Below are positions 47,170-55,260 of a stretch of 64,000 nt of DNA, in pieces (within the stretch, counting starts at the first letter, position 1; every line of letters begins with the position of its first letter). The translations under genes and the position numbers were made by a program. Source of the stretch: a virus; IMG/VR virus record IMGVR_UViG_3300021090_001018, positions 1 through 64,000 of that record. One strand, 5' to 3'. The notes beneath the pieces were generated by a model that saw only the letters and a program-made list of their open reading frames with translations, made no database searches and was not told the origin of the DNA.

Positions 47170-47466
47170 CTAGGAGGAGGTCCCTTCCGCCTTCAGCAAA
47201 GCCTCCAATTGAACAAGGTGAGTGAGGCCCATCATAGAAGTCTCGACAGCGATCACATCTAACAGACGTTGGCGAAACCCTTCCAAGACCCACCGCTTGT
47301 CATCGAACGGCGTGAGGTCCATCTTCTTGACGGCTTCATCCAACTTTTCCACCATCATTATCAGGGAGACTGTTACCAAAGGCCCCGCGCTAGAAACCCC
47401 AAGACGGATGAACCATGAGGCCAGCTTCTGAGCTTCCTCTTCAGTATAGGGAACAATATCTTTCAT
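47170..47466 (-). CDS. Hypothetical helical protein
   Basis: 98 residues, helical, with VPYTEEEAQKLASWFIRLGV, a moderately hydrophobic SAGPLVTVSLIMMVEKLDEA and RQRLLDVIAVETSMMGLTHL. No signal or motif. It overlaps the next gene by 4 nt. Function unknown. Confidence 0.5.
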   Translation of the reverse strand: MKDIVPYTEEEAQKLASWFIRLGVSSAGPLVTVSLIMMVEKLDEAVKKMDLTPFDDKRWVLEGFRQRLLDVIAVETSMMGLTHLVQLEALLKAEGTSS

Positions 47467-47660
47467 AGGTTCTTCCTCCCATTTCGGATGGCGGCTTTGA
47501 GGACATCACGCAAACCCACACTATCCTTCTCCACCAGCCCATGAGATACCATCAGGAAGTAGGCGCTATCAAGACGGAGGGCGCGGTCAACGATTAAGCA
47601 CGCCTTCAATGGCGTGATGGTCTTGAGATCCTCCCTCGTTATCTTCTTCTTGGTGGCCAT
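47463..47660 (-). CDS. Small helical protein
   Basis: 65 residues from ATG 47660 (MATKKKITREDLKTITPLKA). The middle (CLIVDRALRLDSAYFLMVSH) and the end are helical. It overlaps the previous gene by 4 nt. Upstream in-frame codons to 47684 include the direct repeat described at this junction and are excluded. Function unknown. Confidence 0.5.
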   Translation of the reverse strand: MATKKKITREDLKTITPLKACLIVDRALRLDSAYFLMVSHGLVEKDSVGLRDVLKAAIRNGRKNL

Positions 47661-47666
47661 AGCTCT

Positions 47667-47978
47667 AAGAGCAGGAGATATCACCTATCATCGCGGCACG
47701 CTCTCTGATATGCAACCAGTCTCACACAGCTCTTTAGCGATGCGGGCGCCGCGTTCTTCGCCCGCCTCCTTGTTCCAATGTGCCCAATGCTCCCATCCAT
47801 CCTTGGCCGGAAAATCGCGAATGATGAAGCTCTTCGAATGCACCCATCCGGCCGCGGAATCTGCACACCCAGCTCCCTCAAATGTTTGGTGCAGCATTTC
47901 ATGGGTGATCCAGTTGAAGCTGATGGCTATAGCTCTTTTCATCTCGGTTTCTTCTACCTCAAGAGCAGGAGATGTCAC
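47667..47978. repeat. Direct repeats flanking a small gene
   Basis: AAGAGCAGGAGAT-R-TCAC occurs at 47667-47684 and 47961-47978, directly at both junctions of the 84-residue gene. ATAGCTCT also recurs near both copies. The repeats may mark the ends of an inserted gene. Confidence 0.5.
47688..47942 (-). CDS. Hypothetical protein between direct repeats
   Basis: 84 residues from ATG 47942 (MKRAIAISFNWITHEMLHQT). FEGAGCADSAAGWVHSKSFI and GWEHWAHWNKEAGEERGARI are aromatic and His-rich, but no metal site is evident. The gene is flanked by an 18-bp direct repeat (47667-47684 and 47961-47978, one mismatch or so), which suggests insertion or duplication. Function unknown. Confidence 0.5.
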   Translation of the reverse strand: MKRAIAISFNWITHEMLHQTFEGAGCADSAAGWVHSKSFIIRDFPAKDGWEHWAHWNKEAGEERGARIAKELCETGCISESVPR

Positions 47979-48564
47979 TCAGAGTGGTGTCTAGCTCATC
48001 CGCGATCTCCTCGATTCGTTCCTTCAAGGCCGCTCGCTTCTCAACCTGCTTGGGATCCGCCTCGGCTGCGGCCTTGCGCTTGACAAAATCTTCATCTGAC
48101 TCACCCTCCTTTTGGGTCAGTTCCTCAGGATCTTCACCCTCGAAGGTGATGTCCACCCCTTCCAGATTGCTAACGACCTCGCCCAGAGCGTCGATCCGTT
48201 CCTGGAGCAGTTCACCCGTAGGACCTTGCTGGAGACTATCAGGTATGTTGTTAAGTTTGTCTTCGCACTCATTCCCAATCTCCTCCAATTGACTCACAGC
48301 GTCATCCTTCGCTGATTCCAGATCCTCAATGCAAGCGGCCGAATGGAAATCGGTTTCCTGTGCACTGTAAACCGCGACCCAGAACTCCGATTGAGTCAGG
48401 TCCCTGGGCTTGGGAGTGCATTCAGGCTTCATACACCGGATCCTCCGCCCCCCATAGCGAAACTCCCAGTAGCGATAAGCGTCGCCTTTCCTGATTTCAC
48501 AACCGCAATACCCGCAGGTCCCTTGATCCTTTCGAGTCTTCTTGACTAGATATACTCGTGGCAT
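47959..48564 (-). CDS. Zinc finger protein with acidic coiled-coil tail
   Basis: 201 residues. TCGYCGCEIRKGDAYRYWEF, RYGGRRIRCMKPEC form a Cys4-like treble-clef site (about 16-50). The rest is acidic and helical (CIEDLESAKDDAVSQLEEIG, ERIDALGEVVSNLEGVDITF). Small proteins with this N-terminal CGYC...RxxC part occur in many phages; the function is unknown. It could bind nucleic acid or a protein via the coiled coil. Confidence 0.65.
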   Translation of the reverse strand: MPRVYLVKKTRKDQGTCGYCGCEIRKGDAYRYWEFRYGGRRIRCMKPECTPKPRDLTQSEFWVAVYSAQETDFHSAACIEDLESAKDDAVSQLEEIGNECEDKLNNIPDSLQQGPTGELLQERIDALGEVVSNLEGVDITFEGEDPEELTQKEGESDEDFVKRKAAAEADPKQVEKRAALKERIEEIADELDTTLSDISCS

Positions 48565-48585
48565 AATTGTCTGGTTTATTATCTC

Positions 48586-49005
48586 CTAGAGAACGAAGTC
48601 ATCCAACTCACAAAGGTCAACCACCTCCACCTCTCCTTTGGTGTCCTGCACCACAAAGACTCTCCTGACCGCATCACAAACCTTCAACGAGACGGGTTGA
48701 CCTCTGAGCTTGGCAGTGGCATAGAGCGAAAGTTTCTTTTCAAAGTCCGGCCCATACTTCACCCGAAAGTGAGTCAAGCTCCCTGGGGGGAGGAAGACGA
48801 GCTCCTGGTTCGCCGGATCTGGCAAGTAGCCCGCCTCTTTGAGACAGGCCGAGGCCGCTTGATCGTCGGCGAATCTCGCTATCATGTCCCCTTCCCCGGC
48901 AAAGACACACCCATCTACCACTACCACCAAGATCTCGCGTTGAGCGTAAGAGATAGCCATCTTCTTGAACAGTGCAAGAGCAATGCTGTGATTGTAAATA
49001 CTCAT
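48586..49005 (-). CDS. Hypothetical protein
   Basis: 139 residues from ATG 49005, 6 nt behind AGAGGA. IALALFKKMAISYAQREILV starts a helical part. FADDQAASACLKEAGYLPDP and TAKLRGQPVSLKVCDAVRRV follow, ending in acidic VDLCELDDFVL. There is no known motif. It is transcribed after the DUF932 gene with a 41-nt gap. Confidence 0.5.
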   Translation of the reverse strand: MSIYNHSIALALFKKMAISYAQREILVVVVDGCVFAGEGDMIARFADDQAASACLKEAGYLPDPANQELVFLPPGSLTHFRVKYGPDFEKKLSLYATAKLRGQPVSLKVCDAVRRVFVVQDTKGEVEVVDLCELDDFVL

Positions 49006-49046
49006 CTTCATTCCTCTCAATTTACCCCTTCATCTGAGCAAAAGGT

Positions 49047-49937
49047 TCAGTTAAGCAACAGGCTCAACGCCTGGCGTCCGAGAGTGTCCGTCTCCAAGAC
49101 ACCCAAGAACCGATTCGTCTCCACCGAGGTGGTATCAGTCTTCCGGTAGGTCCGGTGATGGGTGATGTATTCGGTCACGGCGTTATAGGCGTCCCAGCGG
49201 GAGCTCCCTTCATTCGCCGTACCTCCCTCGCCGAAGAGGCCAAAGATCTCCTCGCGCCGGGCAGACGTGCGACCGCTCTCTCCGGGGATGAGCTTCTCCA
49301 GGAAGTTCTGCATCTGCTTCTGGCCCATCTTCTCCGCAGCCAGCCGGACAAACTGCTTCCGCACCGAATCCACCGTCGCCCGGATTGCCGCCAGGAAGTT
49401 CTTCCACCGCGGCTCATACCGCAGGGCCATGCCAGACGTGTGAGAGACCCAAAGACTCGCGCTGAGCTCTGTGCTGGTCATCCCGTTGAGGCATTTGAGA
49501 CGCTCCACATAGAGGCGACTGCGACGAGGGGTACCGCCATCCCATCCATCGCTGGAGTAGATATAGACCTGGAGCGGATCGCCCACCTTCCGATCGGCCT
49601 TGGGGATGACGATCTTCTCATGTTCCACAAACGCGAAGGCGCGGGAACGGTCCGACATGAATCCGGCCCGGACGACCTTGCCCTTGATGAATTCGGCGAA
49701 CTCGAACTGGCTCTTGAGGAACTCCCGCGGATCACTGGGAGCATAATCGGCCCCCACGATTCCAAGGGCTGTGCGAGTGTCACTTCGATAGAGGAGCTTC
49801 TTGTAAGGCATCTGAATGCCCGTGTCCATCCCACCCACCTTGTCGCTGAGCGGTTCCCAATCGAGGTTGGAGGTCTTGAGTGTCTGCGTGAAGCTCGTGG
49901 CTTCGATACCCTGACTATTGATGACTGTCTCTTTCAT
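49047..49937 (-). CDS. DUF932-family protein
   Basis: 296 residues. The sequence RTALGIVGADYAPSDPREFL, GFMSDRSRAFAFVEHEKIVI, RSRLYVERLKCLNGMTSTEL, and the end SSRWDAYNAVTEYITHHRTY followed by NRFLGVLETDTLGRQALSL match DUF932, a family in phages and plasmids whose genes lie near replication and anti-restriction loci. The biochemical role is unknown. The start follows AAGATAATAGAATATG. It is one of the first genes behind the copy 2 promoter and so probably early. Confidence 0.85.
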   Translation of the reverse strand: MKETVINSQGIEATSFTQTLKTSNLDWEPLSDKVGGMDTGIQMPYKKLLYRSDTRTALGIVGADYAPSDPREFLKSQFEFAEFIKGKVVRAGFMSDRSRAFAFVEHEKIVIPKADRKVGDPLQVYIYSSDGWDGGTPRRSRLYVERLKCLNGMTSTELSASLWVSHTSGMALRYEPRWKNFLAAIRATVDSVRKQFVRLAAEKMGQKQMQNFLEKLIPGESGRTSARREEIFGLFGEGGTANEGSSRWDAYNAVTEYITHHRTYRKTDTTSVETNRFLGVLETDTLGRQALSLLLN

Positions 49938-49989
49938 ATTCTATTATCTTGTTGATGTGATTTGTCGTTGATGGTAGGTTACAAAATTC

Positions 49990-50478
49990 CTAGGAAACCC
50001 AGAATACGATCAAGATCGACTTGGTATCCCCTTCATTCTTGACCTCCAAGGTGTGGGGATTGGCCGATATATCTGCTATACCGGTGGCCAACTGGAGGGC
50101 CTCACGGATCTGCGTTGCTTTGGCAACCAGGCGGGCCTGGTTGCGTCCATGACCACCAGCGGTGTAACCAGCGAACTTGACGAAACGGAATTTTCCCCCG
50201 ACAGGAACGGCGGAGATGCTGACACGGAGCCGATTATCCTCCCCCCAGCTCATCATCTCACCATCACTCAACGAACCTGCCTGGGAATAACGAAGGTCGG
50301 TAATTTCGAGGCCCATCTTAACCAAGGCCTGTTCCAATGCGGGGAGTTTCTCCTCCAACACATTGAGGGCTCGATAATAGCAAGTGTTTTGATTGAGTGC
50401 CGCTGCCACGATCGCGCGGATACGGGCGTCATTATGGGATCGAGACTGCTTGATCTGCTCTATGATTTCTGGTTTCAT
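49990..50478 (-). CDS. Hypothetical protein in the copy 2 operon
   Basis: 162 residues from ATG 50478, 8 nt behind AAGGAG. KPEIIEQIKQSRSHNDARIR and IVAAALNQNTCYYRALNVLE are helical. The middle SWGEDNRLRVSISAVPVGGK and FRFVKFAGYTAGG are beta-like, then QARLVAKATQIREALQLATG. No family recognised. It directly follows the small gene of copy 2 and precedes DUF932. Confidence 0.55.
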   Translation of the reverse strand: MKPEIIEQIKQSRSHNDARIRAIVAAALNQNTCYYRALNVLEEKLPALEQALVKMGLEITDLRYSQAGSLSDGEMMSWGEDNRLRVSISAVPVGGKFRFVKFAGYTAGGHGRNQARLVAKATQIREALQLATGIADISANPHTLEVKNEGDTKSILIVFWVS

Positions 50479-50499
50479 TCTCTTGACTCCTTTCACAAT

Positions 50500-50679
50500 T
50501 TAATGACAATGTGGGATCTTGACACACTTAAGCTCAGCTTGGCCTTTGACGAGATACCAAACCGCCAAGGCCGGCTGGTTGTTGTTGGTGTAACAGTGAC
50601 TGACCTCGCGAATCTCGAACTGATTTTCATTGAGGCCGATCTTCTTCGCTACCGACTTTTTGATTTGTTTCGCATTCAT
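50500..50679 (-). CDS. Small conserved protein, copy 2
   Basis: 59 residues from ATG 50679 (MNAKQIKKSVAKKIGLNENQ), ending KCVKIPHCH. Nearly the same protein as 4307-4474, with four more residues at the end. In this copy the upstream 11-codon leader frame is continuous with the gene, so a 72-residue form from 50718 is possible. It is the first gene behind the copy 2 operator. It has basic helices and a beta-like end; function unknown. Duplication together with its operator suggests it may be a regulator acting on that operator, but this is inference. Confidence 0.65.
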   Translation of the reverse strand: MNAKQIKKSVAKKIGLNENQFEIREVSHCYTNNNQPALAVWYLVKGQAELKCVKIPHCH

Positions 50680-50807
50680 GGTTGAGATATGAGCACAGCC
50701 CATGCCGAAATCATTCATCTTGTAACTGGTTGATCTGCCAGGTAAGATGAATTCGTTGAAATCAGGAGTGTATAATTTTTATACACCCCTGCACAAAATC
50801 TATACAC
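50516..50807 (-). repeat. Inverted 292-bp duplication, copy 2
   Basis: Matches 4179-4470 in opposite orientation with about 97% identity and no gaps. Ends are sharp: just behind the half-site at 50807, and inside the small gene at 50516. Confidence 0.85.
50768..50807. promoter_or_regulatory. Palindromic operator and half-site, copy 2
   Basis: GTGTATAA-TTT-TTATACAC at 50768-50786 (perfect 8-3-8) and the half-site CTATACAC at 50800-50807, same 21-bp spacing as in copy 1. It lies between queC and the small gene and should control the leftward genes from 50679. No gene reads away to the right here, so the symmetry is used one way. Confidence 0.65.
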
Positions 50808-50816
50808 TCAGACAGA

Positions 50817-51530
50817 TCAATGGGCCGGGAGATGCCAATCATGCTGGACCATCTCCTCCACAGTAGGAGCCAGGGGGTGGTAGGGAGTAGGATCGATGAT
50901 GTCAGCGAGGTGAAAAGCCTCCCGTCTCTCCACACAGGTCCCGCACCGTCCACAATGAAGGCCTTCTCCCCGGTAGCAAGACCAAGTTCTCAAATAGTCC
51001 ACCTTCAAATCAACCCCTAGTGTGACAATGTCAGCCTTGGTCATCTTGATGAAGGGGCGAAGCAATTCAACCTTATGCCAATCACAAAGGGCCGCCACCA
51101 CATTCATGGCCTCGGCGAACTCCGGCCGGCAGTCCGAATAAATCGCATGATCTCCCGCATGGGCGGCGTAGGCCACATAATCTAGACCATGAGCGATGGC
51201 ATGACCAATAGCAATGGAGAGGAGAATCATATTGCGGTTAGGAACGACTGTCTTCTTCATCGACTCTTCATCATACCTCCCTTCCGGAACGGGCACCGAG
51301 AGGTCTGTCTGGGAGCTCCCCGGGAGAGTATCAGCAAGAGTAACCAGAGGAACGAGATGAAACGGGGTCCCTAGAAATGCGGCCTGGTATCGAGCGAAGT
51401 CCAATTCCTTCTGATGCCGTTGACCATAGTTGAAAGCAATAGCACGGACCTGATCACCTCCCTTGACGTGATGATGAAGGAGGGTAGTTGAATCCATCCC
51501 TCCCGAGGTGAGGACGAGTACCTTTTTCAT
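50817..51530 (-). CDS. queC: QueC, 7-cyano-7-deazaguanine (preQ0) synthase
   Basis: 237 residues, full length. The PP-loop is VLTSGGMDSTTLLHH (about 6-20), then AIAFNYGQRHQKELDFARYQ and the zinc cysteines CYRGEGLHCGRCGTCVERRE (four Cys). QueC turns 7-carboxy-7-deazaguanine into preQ0 using ATP and ammonia. In phages it is part of pathways that put 7-deazaguanines into DNA to avoid host restriction (established for several phages). Start overlaps the queF stop by 4 nt. No folE, queD or queE is seen in the window, so the host or genes outside supply the precursor. Confidence 0.95.
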   Translation of the reverse strand: MKKVLVLTSGGMDSTTLLHHHVKGGDQVRAIAFNYGQRHQKELDFARYQAAFLGTPFHLVPLVTLADTLPGSSQTDLSVPVPEGRYDEESMKKTVVPNRNMILLSIAIGHAIAHGLDYVAYAAHAGDHAIYSDCRPEFAEAMNVVAALCDWHKVELLRPFIKMTKADIVTLGVDLKVDYLRTWSCYRGEGLHCGRCGTCVERREAFHLADIIDPTPYHPLAPTVEEMVQHDWHLPAH

Positions 51531-51907
51531 ATTTTCATTTCGAGAGTGGCGGTGGATTTGATGGAGATACCACCGCGGGGTTTCTGGATGACCGTCACAG
51601 TGATTATTCTGGGTTTCAACTTGGTAAAGAGTTGTTGGGCAATAATGCGGGAAAATTCCTCGCAGAAGTGCCCCTCCTGGCGGAAGCTCTGCAAGAAAAG
51701 CTTCAGACTTTTCGATTCCACGCAGAGCCTATTCGGTCCATAAAGAATCTCCACCACGTACCAATCAGGTTGGCCCGTGACCGGGCAGAGAGCCGTCACC
51801 TCATCACTGGTACAGGTGACCCTCCTCACTCCCTTGGGGGCCGGGAATGTCTCCAGGCGAGTGAATTTTGTGACCTTACTACCCAGAGCCTTAAATCGTT
51901 TCTTCAT
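51527..51907 (-). CDS. queF: QueF, NADPH-dependent preQ0 reductase
   Basis: 126 residues, the short (unimodular) form. Catalytic Cys41 lies in TALCPVTGQPDWYVVE with Asp48; VESKSLKLFLQSFR and HFCEEF are the QueF NADPH/substrate motifs; PRGGISIKS closes the protein. It reduces preQ0 to preQ1. Together with QueC it predicts preQ1 as the final base, either for tRNA queuosine or for DNA modification. It is somewhat shorter at the C-terminus than the Bacillus enzyme. Confidence 0.95.
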   Translation of the reverse strand: MKKRFKALGSKVTKFTRLETFPAPKGVRRVTCTSDEVTALCPVTGQPDWYVVEILYGPNRLCVESKSLKLFLQSFRQEGHFCEEFSRIIAQQLFTKLKPRIITVTVIQKPRGGISIKSTATLEMKI

Positions 51908-51908
51908 T

Positions 51909-52505
51909 TCATTGTATCTTTCTTAGGAATTCCAGACACCTTATTATCTCCTTTGGGGTCACGACCGAGAGGAACCCTTCCAAAGGAACGGCAATAAAAT
52001 CTTGCCCCTCCCCGGAACCAATAGGCAAAATGAACCGCACACGAGGACATATGGCGTCCTTCCCCTGAAAATGACGGAAGACAGTAGAGTCAATATAGGC
52101 CACGGGCAGGCGATGATCACGCCGGCATATCATCATCCAACCAAACGTCTTCGCTTGTTCATGCGACTTGATGGCCTGGAGCAAACAGATGATCCAAGGA
52201 TGCCTGAGGTTATCCGGTTTGAAGTCGATCAGATCACCAGGGCAACTATGAGAGGATCCCCGCTTCAATTCGATCGTGAAGAGCTTCAGAAGAGGTTCAC
52301 CTATTGAATCTACCGCCGAAATATCACCATAGGATCCATGGGTAGGGATCCCTTTCTTCATCCTCTGGGTGGCGCGTCCGCCTGATTGGGAGGTGCGCCA
52401 AAAGACGTCGTCACGAGGAGCCTCACCTAGCCCCTTAGACCACCAGAGTGACAGTTTCTTACAAATCTCCCGCTCGAAGTCTCCACCCTTGTAACCCTTG
52501 TTCAT
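51909..52505 (-). CDS. Putative nuclease-like protein (Holliday junction resolvase-like)
   Basis: 198 residues from ATG 52505 behind GGAGATCAAACG. GYKGGDFEREICKKLSLWW, SGGRATQRMKKGIPTHGSYG, DISAVDSIGEPLLKLFTIEL and KRGSSHSCPGD give the order of a PD-(D/E)xK nuclease: Glu in helix 1, Asp (GDI) and ExK (IELKRG). These are typical of small resolvases or restriction-like nucleases. It lies between FEN exonuclease and queF. The role in recombination or DNA debranching is inference. Confidence 0.65.
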   Translation of the reverse strand: MNKGYKGGDFEREICKKLSLWWSKGLGEAPRDDVFWRTSQSGGRATQRMKKGIPTHGSYGDISAVDSIGEPLLKLFTIELKRGSSHSCPGDLIDFKPDNLRHPWIICLLQAIKSHEQAKTFGWMMICRRDHRLPVAYIDSTVFRHFQGKDAICPRVRFILPIGSGEGQDFIAVPLEGFLSVVTPKEIIRCLEFLRKIQ

Positions 52506-52690
52506 CGTTTGATCTCCCGGCAGTTCTTGAAACCTACTTGGCGAGCATGTTCTTTGCACAGCAGAACCCCACCACGCAAGGGACTCTTCCAGCGATACCT
52601 CGCAGCGGCTCCACAGACGATACTCTGCTGCCAGTAGGGCCTCCAACCATATTGAAGGTATTGCTGACATCTCTCGACAATCCTTTTCAT
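52502..52690 (-). CDS. Small basic Cys/His protein
   Basis: 62 residues, ATG 52690 overlapping the FEN stop (ATGA), stop overlapping the next ATG. MKRIVERCQQYLQYGWRPYW is basic and aromatic. RYRWKSPLRGGVLLCKEHAR has a CxxH. It could be a small zinc or nucleic acid-binding protein. Coupled on both sides, so most likely real. Confidence 0.55.
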   Translation of the reverse strand: MKRIVERCQQYLQYGWRPYWQQSIVCGAAARYRWKSPLRGGVLLCKEHARQVGFKNCREIKR

Positions 52691-53541
52691 CGCCGCCTCA
52701 CTCTCGTGGCCACGGGAGGATGACCTGCTATGGACCTCATGCCCAATAGTCCGCAGACTTCCCTCCAACCACCCCGATCCACTTGATCGTCCACGAGTCT
52801 CGACACAGGGCAGTTCGGGTGGGGCAGCTTAACCAGAAGCTGGTTCCGCCGCACGATCGCCCGACCCTCGGCCGAGAGGATAGCACGTCGCTGGACCCCA
52901 TCTGGTAGTCTATCCGTCAGGTATTTCAAGGCTGTGATTTCACCCACCCCTTTAACCCCTCTGACCTCATCAGTAGGACATCCCGCAATCGCCTTGACCA
53001 GAGCCCATTTCCTGGCAGGAATCCCATACTGAGAGAGGAACCACGCCTCAATCAGGATCTTCCTCTTCTGGGGCGAGTAGATGCTGACGTTCGACCGGAG
53101 GCACTGCAAGAGATCACTATCTGCGGTTACCAGAATCACCTCTTCATCCTCAGGACAGTTCAGTGCGATAGATGCCATGATGTCATCACTCTCCATCCCA
53201 TAATGGCAGAAGATGTTCTTGAAGCCGATCCTGGGGAGGTACCGCCGTCTGAGCTCAGAAATCTGAATGGATAAGACGTGGTAGGATTCCTTCTCCTCTT
53301 CGGTTCGCTCCTGGGCAGACCGTTTGCGCTTGTAGGAGGGATAGAGATCGCGACGGAACAGGTGGGGATGTTCAAAGCAGAAGGCGACACGGTCCGTTTG
53401 GAACTCATCCTTCAAGAAGGTGACGGATTTGAGGAATCCGAAAACCACCCCCGTCGAAATCCCCTTCCAGCTGAGTCCCTTGTTGACGTGAAAAGCGCGG
53501 TGGCAGAGATAACTAACGTCCAGAACGAGCCATGTTTTCAC
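52687..53541 (-). CDS. 5'-3' exonuclease (FEN/T5 exonuclease type)
   Basis: 284 residues. LVLDVSYLCHRAFHVNKGLS, VAFCFEHPHLFRRDLYPSYK, GMESDDIMASIAL, VILVTADSDLLQCLRSNVSI and the helix-hairpin-helix GCPTDEVRGVKGVGEITALK are the usual motifs with their acidic residues. It removes RNA primers and 5' flaps; here it replaces the exonuclease domain missing from the polymerase. It overlaps neighbours by 4 nt on both sides. Confidence 0.9.
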   Translation of the reverse strand: MKTWLVLDVSYLCHRAFHVNKGLSWKGISTGVVFGFLKSVTFLKDEFQTDRVAFCFEHPHLFRRDLYPSYKRKRSAQERTEEEKESYHVLSIQISELRRRYLPRIGFKNIFCHYGMESDDIMASIALNCPEDEEVILVTADSDLLQCLRSNVSIYSPQKRKILIEAWFLSQYGIPARKWALVKAIAGCPTDEVRGVKGVGEITALKYLTDRLPDGVQRRAILSAEGRAIVRRNQLLVKLPHPNCPVSRLVDDQVDRGGWREVCGLLGMRSIAGHPPVATRVRRR

Positions 53542-54161
53542 TTCGTTTCTCCTTCCACCTTCTCCGCCAGATAGAGTGCGAGAGAGATAATGTGCTTAGG
53601 CCAACCTCGATGGTTCTTGATCTTCATGAAAGCAGTCGCACCCCCACCATAATCAACCTCCTCCTTCACTAGATCATCATAAGCCTCGTCAGATAGGATC
53701 GGCTTCTTCCAGACGAAATAGATATAACGACATGCCCAAATCATATCGAGGGTGGGAGCAAAAGGGGTCCGCGCCTTCGCCGCGCTTACCTCGTCCCGCG
53801 CCTTACCACTGAGCTCCTGAACATCGCGACAGAAGAGCCTGGCCGTCTCCTTGGCAGGCACGCCCTTCGCCACATGAGCCTTCCATATCGTTATTTCATT
53901 CTGCGTGAACTTCTTCCCCTTCCGGCTGATCCGCTGACCCGGCACATACTGCCCGACCCGGTCACGTTCATTATTTGTGAATTGTTCTTTGAGACGCTTC
54001 AAGGCCTTGGGATTTCGACCGAGCTTCTGGGCCATCTGATTAGGAGTGGCTCCTGGTCCGGCCGCCAGGTAGGTATCGAAGAACCAATCAAGATCCTTCT
54101 GGTTCCAATCGTCATCCGCATGACGATTCTTGACCTCGTCGTCTGAGAAGAACCCACTCAT
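53538..54161 (-). CDS. HTH protein of unknown function
   Basis: 207 residues from ATG 54161, overlapping the RecA-like gene's stop. TYLAAGPGATPNQMAQKLGR followed by NPKALKRLKEQF is one helix-turn-helix; KKFTQNEITIWKAHVAKGVP and AKETARLFCRDVQELS another. The end RYIYFVWKKPILSDEAYDDL is like the short helical motif at the start of NAD-dependent ligases and some phage proteins. It lies between RecA-like and FEN genes and so belongs to DNA metabolism. The exact role is unknown. Confidence 0.6.
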   Translation of the reverse strand: MSGFFSDDEVKNRHADDDWNQKDLDWFFDTYLAAGPGATPNQMAQKLGRNPKALKRLKEQFTNNERDRVGQYVPGQRISRKGKKFTQNEITIWKAHVAKGVPAKETARLFCRDVQELSGKARDEVSAAKARTPFAPTLDMIWACRYIYFVWKKPILSDEAYDDLVKEEVDYGGGATAFMKIKNHRGWPKHIISLALYLAEKVEGETK

Positions 54162-55258
54162 TCGTATCGCCTCTTCCTTCGAGGTAGACACTCATCCTCA
54201 ATCGCCTTCCAGACTTTAGCAGTGAGACTCCTCACCTTCTGTTCTAGGTCCTCCTCCTCAATGTGGGAGATGATGGCATTGCGAGTCCCCTTAAACAAGA
54301 GGTCATGAGCATCGTAAGAGGACTTCCCTTTCTTACCAGGATCCTCCCCCTTGGTGATCTTGGGCCAATGCTTCTCGTCAACCAGGAAATCAACACAGGA
54401 ACCTACATCATCAATTCCGAGGTCATAGTAGATCGGAATCTGAACCGAACGATCCTTACCAACCTTCCCCGTAACCCGGTTCTTCTTCACCTCGGCCAGA
54501 CATCGACACCCAATGGTCCGCTCCTTCCCGCGGATAGACCGTCTGATCTTGCCGACCACACTCGTCCAGATCTCCAGGTTGGCGTAGAATCGAAGAGCGC
54601 GACCGCCTGAGCGCGTCTTCGGCTCAAAGCCAAACCCAAGGTTGTCACGGGTTTGGCCGATAATGATGAGAATGCTCTTAGTCCTCCGCAGGCGCGAAAG
54701 AACCTCACGAATGTGTTCACTGTGATATTTGGCTTTACCATCTCCATAAGAACCTGCAACCTCCTCTCCTCCCTCCGACGCCTTCTTCTGCCGCAAAAAC
54801 TTCTCCGATGCCACCGCCGAAGAAAGTGCATCTTGAGAATCTAAAACGTAGATAAACGGCCGACCCCCACCGAATAGGTCAACCATGTGGTAGTAGAACG
54901 ATTCTATCGTGTCACTATAGACAGGTTCGCCCCTCTTCACCTCCGGAGGTTCCATCCGCCGAGCCACCTCCTTACCAAAATAATGGGCGATATCCATCAG
55001 AACACCTCCCTCTACATCATCAAAGACGAGGCGGTAATCGGCGAAGGCTTTACTACGGCAAGCCTCAGCAAAGCAGGATAGAGACAGCCAGGTCTTGCCC
55101 GCCTGGCTATCACCCACCAGGTAGTAATATCCCCCTTTGAGAAAGCCAACGTCGGGGCGATCGGTGCAAGCCAAATTAAGGAGGGTGCTCCCAGTAGAAA
55201 GAGCACCCTCCAAATTGAACTTCTCCCGTCTGGCAAGAAGAATGTCCCTAGGGCTCAC
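54158..55258 (-). CDS. RecA/UvsX-like recombinase
   Basis: 366 residues. STGSTLLNLACTDRPDVGFL, KGGYYYLVGDSQAGKTWLSL (P-loop), Walker B PFIYVLDSQDALSSAVAS and KSILIIIGQTRDNLGFGFEP form the recombinase core, and RSGGRALRFYANLEIWTSVV is a RecA/UvsX L2-like region. The C-terminal part is basic. It should do strand exchange for repair and recombination-driven replication. It stands next to the SSB-like gene (2-nt gap), as uvsX and gp32-like genes often do. Confidence 0.85.
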   Translation of the reverse strand: MSPRDILLARREKFNLEGALSTGSTLLNLACTDRPDVGFLKGGYYYLVGDSQAGKTWLSLSCFAEACRSKAFADYRLVFDDVEGGVLMDIAHYFGKEVARRMEPPEVKRGEPVYSDTIESFYYHMVDLFGGGRPFIYVLDSQDALSSAVASEKFLRQKKASEGGEEVAGSYGDGKAKYHSEHIREVLSRLRRTKSILIIIGQTRDNLGFGFEPKTRSGGRALRFYANLEIWTSVVGKIRRSIRGKERTIGCRCLAEVKKNRVTGKVGKDRSVQIPIYYDLGIDDVGSCVDFLVDEKHWPKITKGEDPGKKGKSSYDAHDLLFKGTRNAIISHIEEEDLEQKVRSLTAKVWKAIEDECLPRRKRRYE

Positions 55259-55260
55259 GG

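Noticed and set aside
47681-47902. 73-codon frame overlapping the gene at 47688-47942
   Set aside because: It is a shifted frame over the same bases with an Arg/Cys-rich, unstructured product. The other frame has better protein character.
50680-50816. preQ1 riboswitch near queC
   Set aside because: The leader shows no preQ1 aptamer features (no C-rich loop plus A-rich tail in the right order), and it lies downstream of queC, not upstream.
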